17,733 nt of DNA from DAOPXV01 sp035352535 (GCA_964545075.1 CAZJFS010000086.1:1-17733); one strand, 5' to 3'; shown: positions 6,814-14,765, counted from the first letter of the stretch. Translations and numbers: made by a program. Notes: a model not told the origin generated them from the sequence alone.

Positions 6814-8229
6814 ATGAAAAAAAACATTCTCATCGTTGCCCTCGTTATTTTAATTTTTTCTTTGACGGTCACTTTATCGGCTTTTGCTGAAGATAATATG
6901 ACCCCTAAAAATTTAACGGCAAAAGTAAAGGGAAAAGCGGTTGAATTGAAATGGAATGCTCCATCAGGCGACGTTAAAGGCTATTTAATAAAAAGAGCCG
7001 AAGGCGACGGAAGTTTTTCAATAATTTCGTTCGTTTCATCAACCACGACTTACTTAGACCAGGACGTAGAAAAAGGAAAAACATACAGATATGTAGTCGC
7101 TTCAAGAGGCCCGGAAAACAAAGAAGCGGGAACTTCTAATGAAGTCAGCGCAACCATAAAAAGCTCATCAAAGGAATCTAAAGATGAAAAAAACAGTTCA
7201 AGTAATGTTGAAAAATCTAAACGCAGTAAAGATTCCTCCGACGCCAAAACAAACCTCGAAGCTCCTGAAAATGTAAAAGCCGAAATAAAAAAAGATGAAG
7301 AAACAGGCAAAAACTACGTTCTTATTTCCTGGGACGGAGTTGAAAAAGCTGAAGGCTATAAAATATACAGAACATCAGATCCGTCGGAAGAAATTTCCGA
7401 AATCGGACAGATAAAAAAAACAACTAAATTTGAAGACCGAAAAGCTAAAACCGAAGCTCCGAATTTTTATTGCGTCGCTGCTTTCAATAAAAAAGGCACC
7501 GGCGATAAATCGCAAATCGCCAGCATCGCCGCCGGACTTCAGACGCCTAAAATTTTCGTTGGACTTGAAGGTTACTCTCTCCAGAGCAATTCAAAACTAT
7601 TTTATGAATGCGCATGCGTTAACCCCGCCGAAAGAATCGTATGGATTTCAGCCTATTCGCAGGAACAATTAAAATATATGGCGATGGCTAACCTGGGAAC
7701 CCTACCCATGTTTCCCGATAAATATGAAACCGGATATTTGGGCTTTGGCGTAAACCAAAAACATCGTTTCATGTTTTTCTACGAACCGGAATCAAGCAAA
7801 GTATACATTTCAGGAAATGAAAAAACCAACAATTTGTGGGGCGACTGGAAACTTCTCGGCGAATTGCAACCCCCAACGGGATACGAAAAAGGAAAATATA
7901 AGTTCGGGTTCGCGGTATCTTCAAGTATGTTTTTTATCGTCGGTCTGGACACGGCCACCTTACAAACATACGAAGCTATTTTTACAGCCGAAAATACCTG
8001 GACACCATGGAAATCAACGGGAAAAATTCCGGATATTAAAACTTATGTTAAGAACAGCAGCTATTACTTCAGCGTAATGCTGGACGATAACCTTCGCGAA
8101 GCGGCAGTGCTTCAGCCAGAAACCGACACTTTGATATACGACACCGGCACCGGCAGCTCATTCACTTCCTGGCAAAAAGCAAACTATCGGCCGCAATGGC
8201 CAGAATGGCTTATCAAAGGAAATTACTAA
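6814..8229 (+). CDS. Secreted protein with two fibronectin type III domains and a fourfold 54-residue repeat
   Basis: The 471-residue product starts with a classic Sec signal peptide (MKKN, a hydrophobic core, then SAFA before E26). Two fibronectin type III domains follow at about 28-115 (VELKWNAPSGDVKGYLIKR) and 147-243 (VLISWDGVEKAEGYKIYR). A 30-residue linker rich in Ser, Lys, Asp and Glu separates them. The last 225 residues hold four copies of a 54-residue unit (245-298, 299-352, 353-406, 407-460). A W-x-x-W pair ends units 2 and 3 (WGDW 342-345, WTPW 396-399), and W453 sits exactly 54 residues on. This looks like beta-propeller or lectin-like blades, but I recognise no named family. It probably works outside the cytoplasm, perhaps in glycan binding. 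It has its own promoter and is followed by a strong hairpin, so it is likely a single-gene transcript. The Fn3 call is firm; function is unknown. Confidence 0.8.
   Translation: MKKNILIVALVILIFSLTVTLSAFAEDNMTPKNLTAKVKGKAVELKWNAPSGDVKGYLIKRAEGDGSFSIISFVSSTTTYLDQDVEKGKTYRYVVASRGPENKEAGTSNEVSATIKSSSKESKDEKNSSSNVEKSKRSKDSSDAKTNLEAPENVKAEIKKDEETGKNYVLISWDGVEKAEGYKIYRTSDPSEEISEIGQIKKTTKFEDRKAKTEAPNFYCVAAFNKKGTGDKSQIASIAAGLQTPKIFVGLEGYSLQSNSKLFYECACVNPAERIVWISAYSQEQLKYMAMANLGTLPMFPDKYETGYLGFGVNQKHRFMFFYEPESSKVYISGNEKTNNLWGDWKLLGELQPPTGYEKGKYKFGFAVSSSMFFIVGLDTATLQTYEAIFTAENTWTPWKSTGKIPDIKTYVKNSSYYFSVMLDDNLREAAVLQPETDTLIYDTGTGSSFTSWQKANYRPQWPEWLIKGNY
7546..8193 (+). repeat. Four in-frame 54-residue protein repeats (blade-like units)
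   Basis: In the C-terminal region of the Fn3 protein, aligning with no gaps at a step of 54 residues puts several features in register. P271 matches P325. W277, S279 match Y331, S333. LG at 294-295 falls beside LG at 348-349 and TG at 402-403. W345, W399 and W453 line up. Each unit has a hydrophobic strand, an Asn/Glu/Asp/Gln-Pro type turn, an aromatic strand, and a Trp-rich end. Units 3 and 4 are the most diverged. The DNA itself is not repetitive, so the duplication is old. Confidence 0.6.
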
Positions 8230-8242
8230 TATATAAAACGTT

Positions 8243-8281
8243 TTTACCCTGGCATTTATAATTTTAAATAGCCAGGGTAAA
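8243..8281 (+). terminator. Strong hairpin after the Fn3 protein gene, probable transcription terminator
   Basis: TTTACCCTGGC at 8243-8253 is the exact reverse complement of GCCAGGGTAAA at 8271-8281, an 11-bp stem. Inside, ATTTA (8254-8258) can pair with TAAAT (8265-8269), lengthening the stem and leaving a 6-base loop. It begins 13 bases after the stop codon. There is no U-run on the 3' side, so it is not a textbook intrinsic terminator. It may terminate with a factor, or protect the 3' end of the mRNA. Confidence 0.55.
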
Positions 8282-8329
8282 TATTACAAAACAGCTTTTC
8301 CAATAATTTTTAGCAATAACGGAGTTCAA

Positions 8330-9655
8330 ATGGTTTTTAATAATTTAAAAAGGGCCCTTCATTTTACTTTAATACTTATTATTTTTTTTACTATTTTCGG
8401 CAACGTTTATGCCGGAGGCGGAAATGTTCTTACGAAACTGGACAAGTTAAAACTAGAAATTGAAAATGCCGGCGATCAGGTAAAAATATTTGCCGCATTC
8501 AAAGGAACCAACAATTTTGAAGGAAACATCGATATTGATTTTTATTATAAATTAATATATGAAAACAACCCTTTCCCGGTTAATGATTCTTTTTGTTTTA
8601 CTTTTCAAAAAAAAGAGTCTCGCTCAGCTAATTTCATTACATTAAGACCTTCATCATTAGCATGCGTCATTGAAGGTAAATTTAATAGAAGCACTGGCGA
8701 ATCTTCAAATATTTCCATTATCGTTCCCGCCTCACGGAAATTTTCAGCAATATCATCGAACAATAACATTCAATCGTTCTGGAAAAAAACTTATTCCGAA
8801 ATAGAAAATATTGAACTCAATGAAAAGTTTGAACTCGACACTAATCTTTCCAATGCAAATCTTAAAGTTTATAACGTTACTTATAACTCTCTTGACGGAG
8901 TCAAAATTCACGGGTATTATTTTTATCCCGTACTGAAAAACAAAAAAAAATTGCCCGGCCTGCTTCATGTACACGGATACAAGACTGTTATTAAAAAGCC
9001 TCTGGAATCGATAACCAATGCCGCAAACATCGCGGTGCTGCAAATTGAATTAAGAGGAAACGGCCGTTCCCGTGAAACATATGTACCAGAAACCGAATAT
9101 ATTCTCGATAAAATAGGGTCCCCGCAAACATATATTTTTAAAGGGTACATTGCCGATTGCATATGCGGACTCAGATTACTGCAAAAACTTGAAAATGTCG
9201 ATGATTCAAGATTATTCATGCTTGGCGGCTCACAAGGCGCAGGGCTTGTTTTACTGACGGCTTCGATTATTGAGGACGGATTGAAGGCGGCCGTAAAAAC
9301 AGTAATAGCCGACGAACCATTTATGTGCAATTTTAAACTCGGCATGGAAACTGCGGATGAAGGGCCTTACGAAATTTTAAGAAGTTTTATAGTAAAAAAT
9401 CCAAACCTTCAAAAACAAATATACGCTACGCTTTCATATTTCGACCTGATCAATAATGCCGACAGAATAAGTTGTCCGGTATATATATCGATCGGCGGAA
9501 AAGACAAAGTATGCCCACCCGCTACAATCGATTCCGTAATCAAAATTATAAGCAGAAAACTTGTATGTTTAAAACATTATCCCAACGCCGTGCATGAAAT
9601 CGGCGAAGCGCAACTAAGGGAAAAAATCGATTGGCTTAATATTTTTTTGAAATAG
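8330..9655 (+). CDS. Secreted acetyl esterase, AXE1/CE7-type alpha/beta hydrolase
   Basis: The 441-residue protein has a signal peptide (residues 1-28, ending NVYA) and an N-terminal region of about 150 residues with no recognised domain. An alpha/beta hydrolase domain follows, resembling acetyl xylan esterase/cephalosporin C deacetylase (AXE1, CE7). Markers are HVHGY (213-217) near the oxyanion hole, LRGNGRS (241-247), nucleophile S301 in GGSQG, D392 in GGKDKVCPP and H422 in NAVHEIG, a complete triad. The family removes acetyl groups from sugars. CE7 enzymes are often cytoplasmic and about 320 residues long, so the signal peptide and long N-terminal extension are unusual. CGGAG precedes the ATG. 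The stop is seven bases before an MBOAT O-acyltransferase gene, suggesting that it de-acetylates the same extracytoplasmic polysaccharide. That role is inferred from position. Confidence 0.82.
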   Translation: MVFNNLKRALHFTLILIIFFTIFGNVYAGGGNVLTKLDKLKLEIENAGDQVKIFAAFKGTNNFEGNIDIDFYYKLIYENNPFPVNDSFCFTFQKKESRSANFITLRPSSLACVIEGKFNRSTGESSNISIIVPASRKFSAISSNNNIQSFWKKTYSEIENIELNEKFELDTNLSNANLKVYNVTYNSLDGVKIHGYYFYPVLKNKKKLPGLLHVHGYKTVIKKPLESITNAANIAVLQIELRGNGRSRETYVPETEYILDKIGSPQTYIFKGYIADCICGLRLLQKLENVDDSRLFMLGGSQGAGLVLLTASIIEDGLKAAVKTVIADEPFMCNFKLGMETADEGPYEILRSFIVKNPNLQKQIYATLSYFDLINNADRISCPVYISIGGKDKVCPPATIDSVIKIISRKLVCLKHYPNAVHEIGEAQLREKIDWLNIFLK

Positions 9656-9662
9656 GCCGCAA

Positions 9663-11135
9663 ATGCTTTTTAACTCTATCGAATTTATAATATTTTTCAT
9701 AATAGTAACGCAAATATATTTCATTCTTCCTTTTAAATCAAGATGGCTGTTATTACTAATAGTCAGCTGCTATTTTTACATGGTTTTTATTCCACAATAC
9801 ATCTTGATCTTATTCATAACTATAATAACCGATTATTTTGCGGGTATATTTATAGAAAATGCTATTGGACAAAGAAGAAAAATATATTTAATAATCAGCT
9901 TAATATCCAATATCGGGTTTCTTGCTTTTTTTAAATACTATAATTTCTTTAGCGATAATGTTTCCCTGCTACTCAATTTCCTTAATGTCAGCTACAGGCC
10001 GCCCAACATTGATATTATTCTTCCGATTGGCCTTTCATTTCATACATTTCAAGCCATGAGCTATACAATCGAAGTATATAGAAAAATGCAAAAAGCCGAA
10101 CATCATTTCGGAATATACGCTCTTTATGTTATGTTTTATCCGCAACTTGTGGCAGGCCCGATTGAAAGACCGCAAAATTTAATTCATCAGTTCTATGAAA
10201 ACCATATTTTTGATTTCAATAGAGTTAAAAGCGGATTGAAACTAATGTTATGGGGCATGTTTAAAAAGGTCGTCATTGCTGACAGATTGTGCGTTTTCGT
10301 GGATAAGGTCTATAATAATCCTACGAATTATGAAGGCTTTCCATTGATATTAGCTACGGTTTTCTTCGCGTTTCAAATATATTGCGATTTTTCAGGCTAC
10401 TCGGACATAGCGATAGGGGCAGCCAGAGTCATGGGATTTAAACTCATGACCAATTTCAACAGACCATATTTTTCGAAATCCATAGGAGAATTCTGGAAAC
10501 GCTGGCATATTTCACTTTCGACATGGTTCAAGGATTATCTCTATATACCGATTGGCGGAAGCAAAGTTTCGCTATTCAGGCACCAATTTAATTTATTTTT
10601 CACTTTTTTAATCAGCGGGCTGTGGCACGGGGCCAATTGGACGTTTGTCGCCTGGGGTGCACTTAACGGTTTTTATCTTATCCTGGAAAACTTAACCTGG
10701 AATTTTAGAAATGATATAACCACGCTTATTGGACTTAATAAAGTACCATACATTCATAAATTCATAAAAATCATCATTACATTTTCGTTAACCAATATCG
10801 CGTGGGTATTTTTCAGGGCCAATAATATTTCAGACGCGCTTTACATAATATCACACATGTTTTTCGGATGGGACAAGTTTTTGAATAATATTGCGAACGC
10901 AGCCGTAATAAATAAATACATATTTTTAGATCAGCCTCATATTCAATTCGTTGTCGCGATATTATCCATAGGATTCATGGAATCGATCCACTTAATTCAA
11001 TCAAGGCGATCAATAAGCGAATTCATTTCACAAAAACCCTTATGGCTAAGATTGTCATGTTATTCTTTAATTTTAGTTTTAATTTTAGCTTTTGGTAATT
11101 TTTCGTCTAATCAATTTATATATTTTCAATTTTAA
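9663..11135 (+). CDS. MBOAT family O-acyltransferase (AlgI/DltB type)
   Basis: The 490-residue integral membrane protein has about 10-12 hydrophobic segments and all the hallmarks of AlgI-type MBOAT proteins. These are PIGLSFHTFQAMSY (121-134), AGPIERP (164-170), FAFQIYCDFSGYSDIAIG (235-252), EFWKRWHISLSTWFKDYLYIPIGG (276-299) with H282, and GLWHGANWTF (319-328) with the catalytic histidine H322. It also keeps the family's C-terminal ending FIYFQF. Such proteins pass an acyl group, normally acetyl, from cytoplasmic acetyl-CoA across the inner membrane to a periplasmic partner that modifies a polysaccharide such as alginate. The SGNH protein encoded next is the expected partner. It is probably co-transcribed with the esterase gene seven bases upstream. 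Family assignment is very firm; the acceptor is unknown. Confidence 0.93.
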   Translation: MLFNSIEFIIFFIIVTQIYFILPFKSRWLLLLIVSCYFYMVFIPQYILILFITIITDYFAGIFIENAIGQRRKIYLIISLISNIGFLAFFKYYNFFSDNVSLLLNFLNVSYRPPNIDIILPIGLSFHTFQAMSYTIEVYRKMQKAEHHFGIYALYVMFYPQLVAGPIERPQNLIHQFYENHIFDFNRVKSGLKLMLWGMFKKVVIADRLCVFVDKVYNNPTNYEGFPLILATVFFAFQIYCDFSGYSDIAIGAARVMGFKLMTNFNRPYFSKSIGEFWKRWHISLSTWFKDYLYIPIGGSKVSLFRHQFNLFFTFLISGLWHGANWTFVAWGALNGFYLILENLTWNFRNDITTLIGLNKVPYIHKFIKIIITFSLTNIAWVFFRANNISDALYIISHMFFGWDKFLNNIANAAVINKYIFLDQPHIQFVVAILSIGFMESIHLIQSRRSISEFISQKPLWLRLSCYSLILVLILAFGNFSSNQFIYFQF

Positions 11136-11220
11136 TCGCGAACTCAACCTTATATTGTTTGAAAACGTCGAAAAAAACTTGCGCTTTAATTAAAATTATG
11201 GTAACTTACTGAGCGAACTT

Positions 11221-12309
11221 ATGGAAAAATATTTTATTCTTATATGCCGAATAATTTTTGTCCTGGCTTTGTTCGTTTTAATTTGCGGAAAATTTAAAAC
11301 AATAGGTCATTTCTTTATATATAAGGAAGAATCGAAGGTCAGCTACCCCGGCGACCTTTATGTAATGTGCAAAATAAACCAGTTTAAGGAAGATACGCCA
11401 ATTAAAGAATATTCCGAAACCAGCGAAGTAAGTAATTGCGCTATCATAACCCTCGGCGATTCTTTTTTTACAACCACCCGCGATTCTTATATATTGGCAA
11501 GCGAACTTGAAAACTCTCTGGAAAAAGTCGATATATATAATGTTTCAATTGAAGATGCCCAGAAGTGCAATTACAATCCGTTAAAGTTCCTTGAAAATAT
11601 CAATTTTAAAAAAAGCTGCGAAAAAAAAATATTGATTTTAGAAAGCGCTGAAAGATATTCACTGGAAAGAGCCTTAAGCTATTATCCCACCCAACATCGC
11701 GAAAGTAACAAACTTAAAATCGATTTCTTCAAAAAAACTAAAAGCAGATTTTTCAACCATGACGACGTCGATTATTTTTTCAAGGAAAACATATTGACGT
11801 ATCATATAAATAAGTATCTTAAAAATTTAAAATTCGATTATTTCCACGAAATCGACCGAAGAATAGGAGCATTCTCGCTAATGCCGTCAATGCTTTTCTA
11901 CTTCGAAGAAATTGATTTTAACAAGAAAAACATTACTACCGATGAAATCGAATGCGCCTCAAAAAATCTCAAGCGGATGGCCGTTATGCTCAAAAACGAT
12001 TACAACGTTGACCTCGTTTATCTGATAATACCTAATAAATATTCGGTTTACAATGATTATATAAATAAAGTCAATAACTACAATAAATATATAAATAAAA
12101 TTAATAACAGTCTCAAACAAAATAATGTGAATGTCGTAGATGTTTTTTCCAGATATTTGCAATATCGAAAAAAAGACGACTCTAAATTAATTTACTATCG
12201 AAGCGATACCCATTATACCGCATTCGGCAAACATTTATTAATCGATGAAATAATTAATTTTATATCCTCAAACAATTTAATGAAAGTTAAATCGAGGGCA
12301 AATGATTAA
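11221..12309 (+). CDS. Membrane-anchored AlgX/AlgJ-type SGNH acetyltransferase
   Basis: The 362-residue protein has one N-terminal hydrophobic segment (about 4-23) that would anchor it with the rest in the periplasm. A TLGDSFF motif (77-83) gives the nucleophile S81 of the SGNH fold. Near the end, YYRSDTHYTAFGKH (325-338) gives D329 and H331, corresponding to the DTHW-type motif of AlgX and AlgJ, here with Tyr instead of Trp. These proteins take acetyl from an MBOAT partner and place it on a polysaccharide. The gene follows the MBOAT gene by 85 bases, a gap without a promoter I trust. Its stop overlaps the next ATG by 8 bases. Overall similarity to AlgX is low and much of the middle is not recognisable, but motif order and context agree. 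Confidence 0.78.
   Translation: MEKYFILICRIIFVLALFVLICGKFKTIGHFFIYKEESKVSYPGDLYVMCKINQFKEDTPIKEYSETSEVSNCAIITLGDSFFTTTRDSYILASELENSLEKVDIYNVSIEDAQKCNYNPLKFLENINFKKSCEKKILILESAERYSLERALSYYPTQHRESNKLKIDFFKKTKSRFFNHDDVDYFFKENILTYHINKYLKNLKFDYFHEIDRRIGAFSLMPSMLFYFEEIDFNKKNITTDEIECASKNLKRMAVMLKNDYNVDLVYLIIPNKYSVYNDYINKVNNYNKYINKINNSLKQNNVNVVDVFSRYLQYRKKDDSKLIYYRSDTHYTAFGKHLLIDEIINFISSNNLMKVKSRAND
12058..12117 (+). repeat. Imperfect tandem duplication of a 30-base unit in the SGNH gene
   Basis: Two adjacent 30-base units (12058-12087 and 12088-12117) match at 22 of 30 positions and encode YINKVNNYNK followed by YINKINNSLK. The reading frame is kept. It is Asn/Lys/Tyr-rich and lies between the two catalytic motifs, so it is probably a surface loop or helix. 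It may be recent slippage in AT-rich coding DNA. Confidence 0.5.
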
Positions 12310-13069
12310 AAAACTGATCAAAAAATTACTATATTCCGGAAAAAACTTTAATTGCTGCGTTTGTGGCAGCGATATAAGGCGTTTCATTCCTCTTAACGCG
12401 CAATTCATGATCTGCCTTGAAATATGCGGTAAAAACTTTACCAGCTATGATTTTGAAACTTTAAACGTCAAAAATTATTCCTGCCCTTTTTGTGGAGCAT
12501 CCGACCGTGAAAGACTTTACGCGCTTTATTTTAAAAAATTTTTCGGAGACGCAGGCAAGGAAATAAAAATTATCCATTTTGCGCCGGAAATATCCCTGGA
12601 AAAATTCATCAGACGATATAATTTTAAAAATTATCGTACGGCCGACTTTAAAATGAAAAATGTCGATGATACTATTGACATTATGAATATGAACATTTAT
12701 AATGACTCTCAATTCGATTTTTTTATATGCTCTCATATACTCGAACATATATGCGATGATCAAAAAGCGGTTAAAGAGCTTTACAGAATTCTTAAACCAG
12801 GCGGGTCCGGAATACTTATGGCGCCGATTTTAACGGACTTGAAAGAAAATTATGAAGACGCCTCAATTTCAACCCTCGAAGACAGATTGAAACATTTCGG
12901 ACAGAGCGACCACGTCAGAGTATATTCTAAAGAAGGCTATTTAAAGTTATTAGCCGGTTGCGGATTCGAAGTTAAATTTTACAACAAAGAATATTTTGGC
13001 TGCACTATTTATGAAAGATCAGGCATAACGGATAAAAGCGTCCTTTACATTGCGCATAAAAACAAATAA
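12302..13069 (+). CDS. Methyltransferase with N-terminal zinc-ribbon cysteines
   Basis: The 255-residue protein begins with two cysteine pairs, C18-x-x-C21 and C61-x-x-C64 (CPFCGASDRERL), which can hold a zinc ion. A class I methyltransferase-like domain follows. The usual Gly-rich SAM loop is replaced by IIHFAPE (90-96), as in a known subgroup of SAM-dependent methyltransferases. FDFFICSHILEHI (138-150) and KELYRILKPGGSG (158-170) are typical later motifs. It should be cytoplasmic. Its ATG overlaps the SGNH gene stop by 8 bases, so the two are translationally coupled, and it is followed by sugar acyltransferase and aminotransferase genes. It may methylate a sugar or the growing chain end; this is inferred. 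The lack of a standard motif I leaves some doubt about activity. Confidence 0.78.
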   Translation: MIKKLIKKLLYSGKNFNCCVCGSDIRRFIPLNAQFMICLEICGKNFTSYDFETLNVKNYSCPFCGASDRERLYALYFKKFFGDAGKEIKIIHFAPEISLEKFIRRYNFKNYRTADFKMKNVDDTIDIMNMNIYNDSQFDFFICSHILEHICDDQKAVKELYRILKPGGSGILMAPILTDLKENYEDASISTLEDRLKHFGQSDHVRVYSKEGYLKLLAGCGFEVKFYNKEYFGCTIYERSGITDKSVLYIAHKNK

Positions 13070-13088
13070 AACATTGCAGGAGTTTATA

Positions 13089-13619
13089 ATGGACAAATAT
13101 AAAATAAACGGAGTAAAAACGTTTGAATACACAAAAATAATCGGACTCGAAAATATAGAATTCGGTAAAAATATAATAATCGATGATTTCACGCTAATTT
13201 ACGCAAAAAATAAAATGAAAATAGGCAGTTATGTTCATATTGCCTGCTTCACGTCCATAACGGGCGGAGAATATTTTGAAATGCAAGATTTTTCAGGCAT
13301 TTCGCAGGGGTGCCGGATACTTACCGGAAGCGAAGACTTTAAAGACTGGGGATTTGGTAATCCCACGATCGCTGAAAAATACCGAAACACTAAAAGAGCA
13401 CCTGTAACAATCGAAAAATTCGCCGTAATAGGCGCCAACAGCGTAGTTCTTCCGGGAGTTAAAATCGGCGAAGGCGTCACGGTAGCGGCTTGTTCCGTAG
13501 TAAGTAAAAATCTGGAACCGTGGGGCATATATGTCGGAAATAAAAAAGTCGGCGAACGCAATAAAATTGAAGTCCTGAAAAATCACGCGCAATTTTCACT
13601 TGATAACGAAGGAAAGTAA
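13089..13619 (+). CDS. Left-handed beta-helix (hexapeptide repeat) sugar acyltransferase, VioB-like
   Basis: The 176-residue protein consists mainly of hexapeptide repeats of the left-handed beta-helix fold. Examples are IGSYVHIACFTSITGG (45-60) and VIGANSVVLPGVKIGEGVTV (113-132), closing with the usual PWGIYVGNKKVG. H50 is a candidate catalytic base. Such enzymes use acetyl-CoA to acetylate sugars in the cytoplasm. The size and its place directly before a VioA-like aminotransferase gene suggest that it N-acetylates the 4-amino group of dTDP-4-amino-4,6-dideoxyglucose, as VioB does, but an O-acetyltransferase cannot be excluded. I start at 13089 because AGGAG lies at 13078-13082, about six bases upstream. 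An in-frame ATG at 13050 would overlap the previous gene and has no such site. Confidence 0.82.
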   Translation: MDKYKINGVKTFEYTKIIGLENIEFGKNIIIDDFTLIYAKNKMKIGSYVHIACFTSITGGEYFEMQDFSGISQGCRILTGSEDFKDWGFGNPTIAEKYRNTKRAPVTIEKFAVIGANSVVLPGVKIGEGVTVAACSVVSKNLEPWGIYVGNKKVGERNKIEVLKNHAQFSLDNEGK

Positions 13620-13625
13620 AACATC

Positions 13626-14765
13626 ATGAAAATAAAACCTTTTAAAGATAAAATTTATATAACCAGACCTTTGCTTCCCGCCCTTAACGAATTCAACGAT
13701 AAATTAAAAGAGGTCTGGCAGGTTCAGTGGCTCACCAACAACGGTCATCAGCATCAACTGCTTGAACAAAAATTAAAAAAAACTTTGAAAGTTCCCAATA
13801 TATCGCTTTTTAATAACGGCACGATAGCGCTGATTGTCGCATGTCAGAGTCTCAGATTGACCGGCGAAGTCATTACGACGCCTTTTACGTTCGCCGCCAC
13901 ACCGCACGTGCTTACATGGAACAGGATTAAACCCGTTTTTTGTGACATCGACCCCGTCACTATGAATATCGACGCCAACAAAATCGAGTCGATGATAACC
14001 CCTGAAACAACAGGCATACTTGCGGTTCACGTTTTCGGCTCTCCCTGCGACACCCGTAAGATTCAGGATATCGCCGACAGGTACGGCCTGAAAGTAATCT
14101 ACGACGCCGCACACGCTTTTAACGCTGAAATTGACGATGCCGGAATCGGCAATTTTGGGGATATTTCGATGTTCAGCTTCCACGCGACAAAACTTTTTCA
14201 CACAGCCGAAGGTGGCGCGCTTACTTTTAACGATCCGAACTTAAAATCAAGGATCGATCTGTTGAAAAATTTCGGAATAAAAAACGAGGAAGAAGTTATC
14301 ATGCCTGGAATAAATGGCAAGATGAACGAACTTCAGGCTGTAATGGGACTTTGCGTATTAGAACATGTAAATGAAGAGCGAAAAAGGCGTGAAACGCTGT
14401 TTAACGTATATAAAGAAAATCTGAGCGGCATAGAAGGAATAAGCTTTTTAAATATCAAAAATAATAATAAAGTTAAGCCAAGTTTTCAATATTTCGTAAT
14501 CAGAATCGACGAGAAAAAATTTGGCAGATCCCGCGATGAAGTTTATAACGCATATAAGGACTATAATGTATTTACAAGAAAATATTTTCATCCTTTGTGC
14601 AGCTCCTATTCATGCTATAAACATCTCCCTTCATCAGCGAAAGCAAATTTGCCGGCAGCCAATAAAATCGTTAACGAAGTTCTTTCAATGCCTTTTTATG
14701 GCGGCCTGTCAGCCGTCGACGTTGAAAAAATATGCTCTATATTGCGAAGCATGAAAAAGAATTAA
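13626..14765 (+). CDS. DegT/DnrJ/EryC1 family sugar aminotransferase, VioA-like
   Basis: The 379-residue protein is a full-length PLP-dependent sugar aminotransferase. It shows WLTNNG (35-40), FNNGTIAL (62-69) for phosphate binding, TTPFTFAATP (84-93), YDAAHAF (159-165) with D160 contacting the pyridine nitrogen, and SFHATKLFHTAEGGAL (184-199) with the PLP lysine K189. The wording FHATKLFHTAEGGA fits VioA-type enzymes, which make dTDP-4-amino-4,6-dideoxy-D-glucose from the 4-keto sugar, better than WecE or ArnB types. The gene starts seven bases after the acyltransferase stop, with AAGGA upstream. Together they could make dTDP-N-acetylviosamine (Qui4NAc). The dTDP-glucose synthesis genes needed are not in this window. 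The family is certain; the exact product is an inference from motif memory. Confidence 0.9.
   Translation: MKIKPFKDKIYITRPLLPALNEFNDKLKEVWQVQWLTNNGHQHQLLEQKLKKTLKVPNISLFNNGTIALIVACQSLRLTGEVITTPFTFAATPHVLTWNRIKPVFCDIDPVTMNIDANKIESMITPETTGILAVHVFGSPCDTRKIQDIADRYGLKVIYDAAHAFNAEIDDAGIGNFGDISMFSFHATKLFHTAEGGALTFNDPNLKSRIDLLKNFGIKNEEEVIMPGINGKMNELQAVMGLCVLEHVNEERKRRETLFNVYKENLSGIEGISFLNIKNNNKVKPSFQYFVIRIDEKKFGRSRDEVYNAYKDYNVFTRKYFHPLCSSYSCYKHLPSSAKANLPAANKIVNEVLSMPFYGGLSAVDVEKICSILRSMKKN

Noticed and set aside
11136..11220. Promoter in the gap between the MBOAT and SGNH genes
   Set aside because: No pair of -35 and -10 boxes with acceptable spacing; TTGCGC with TAACTT at 17 bases is too poor. Read-through from upstream is more likely.
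13050..13088. Longer N terminus for the hexapeptide acyltransferase starting at 13050
   Set aside because: It would overlap the methyltransferase gene and has no ribosome site, while ATG 13089 follows AGGAG at a good distance and starts the natural beta-helix protein.
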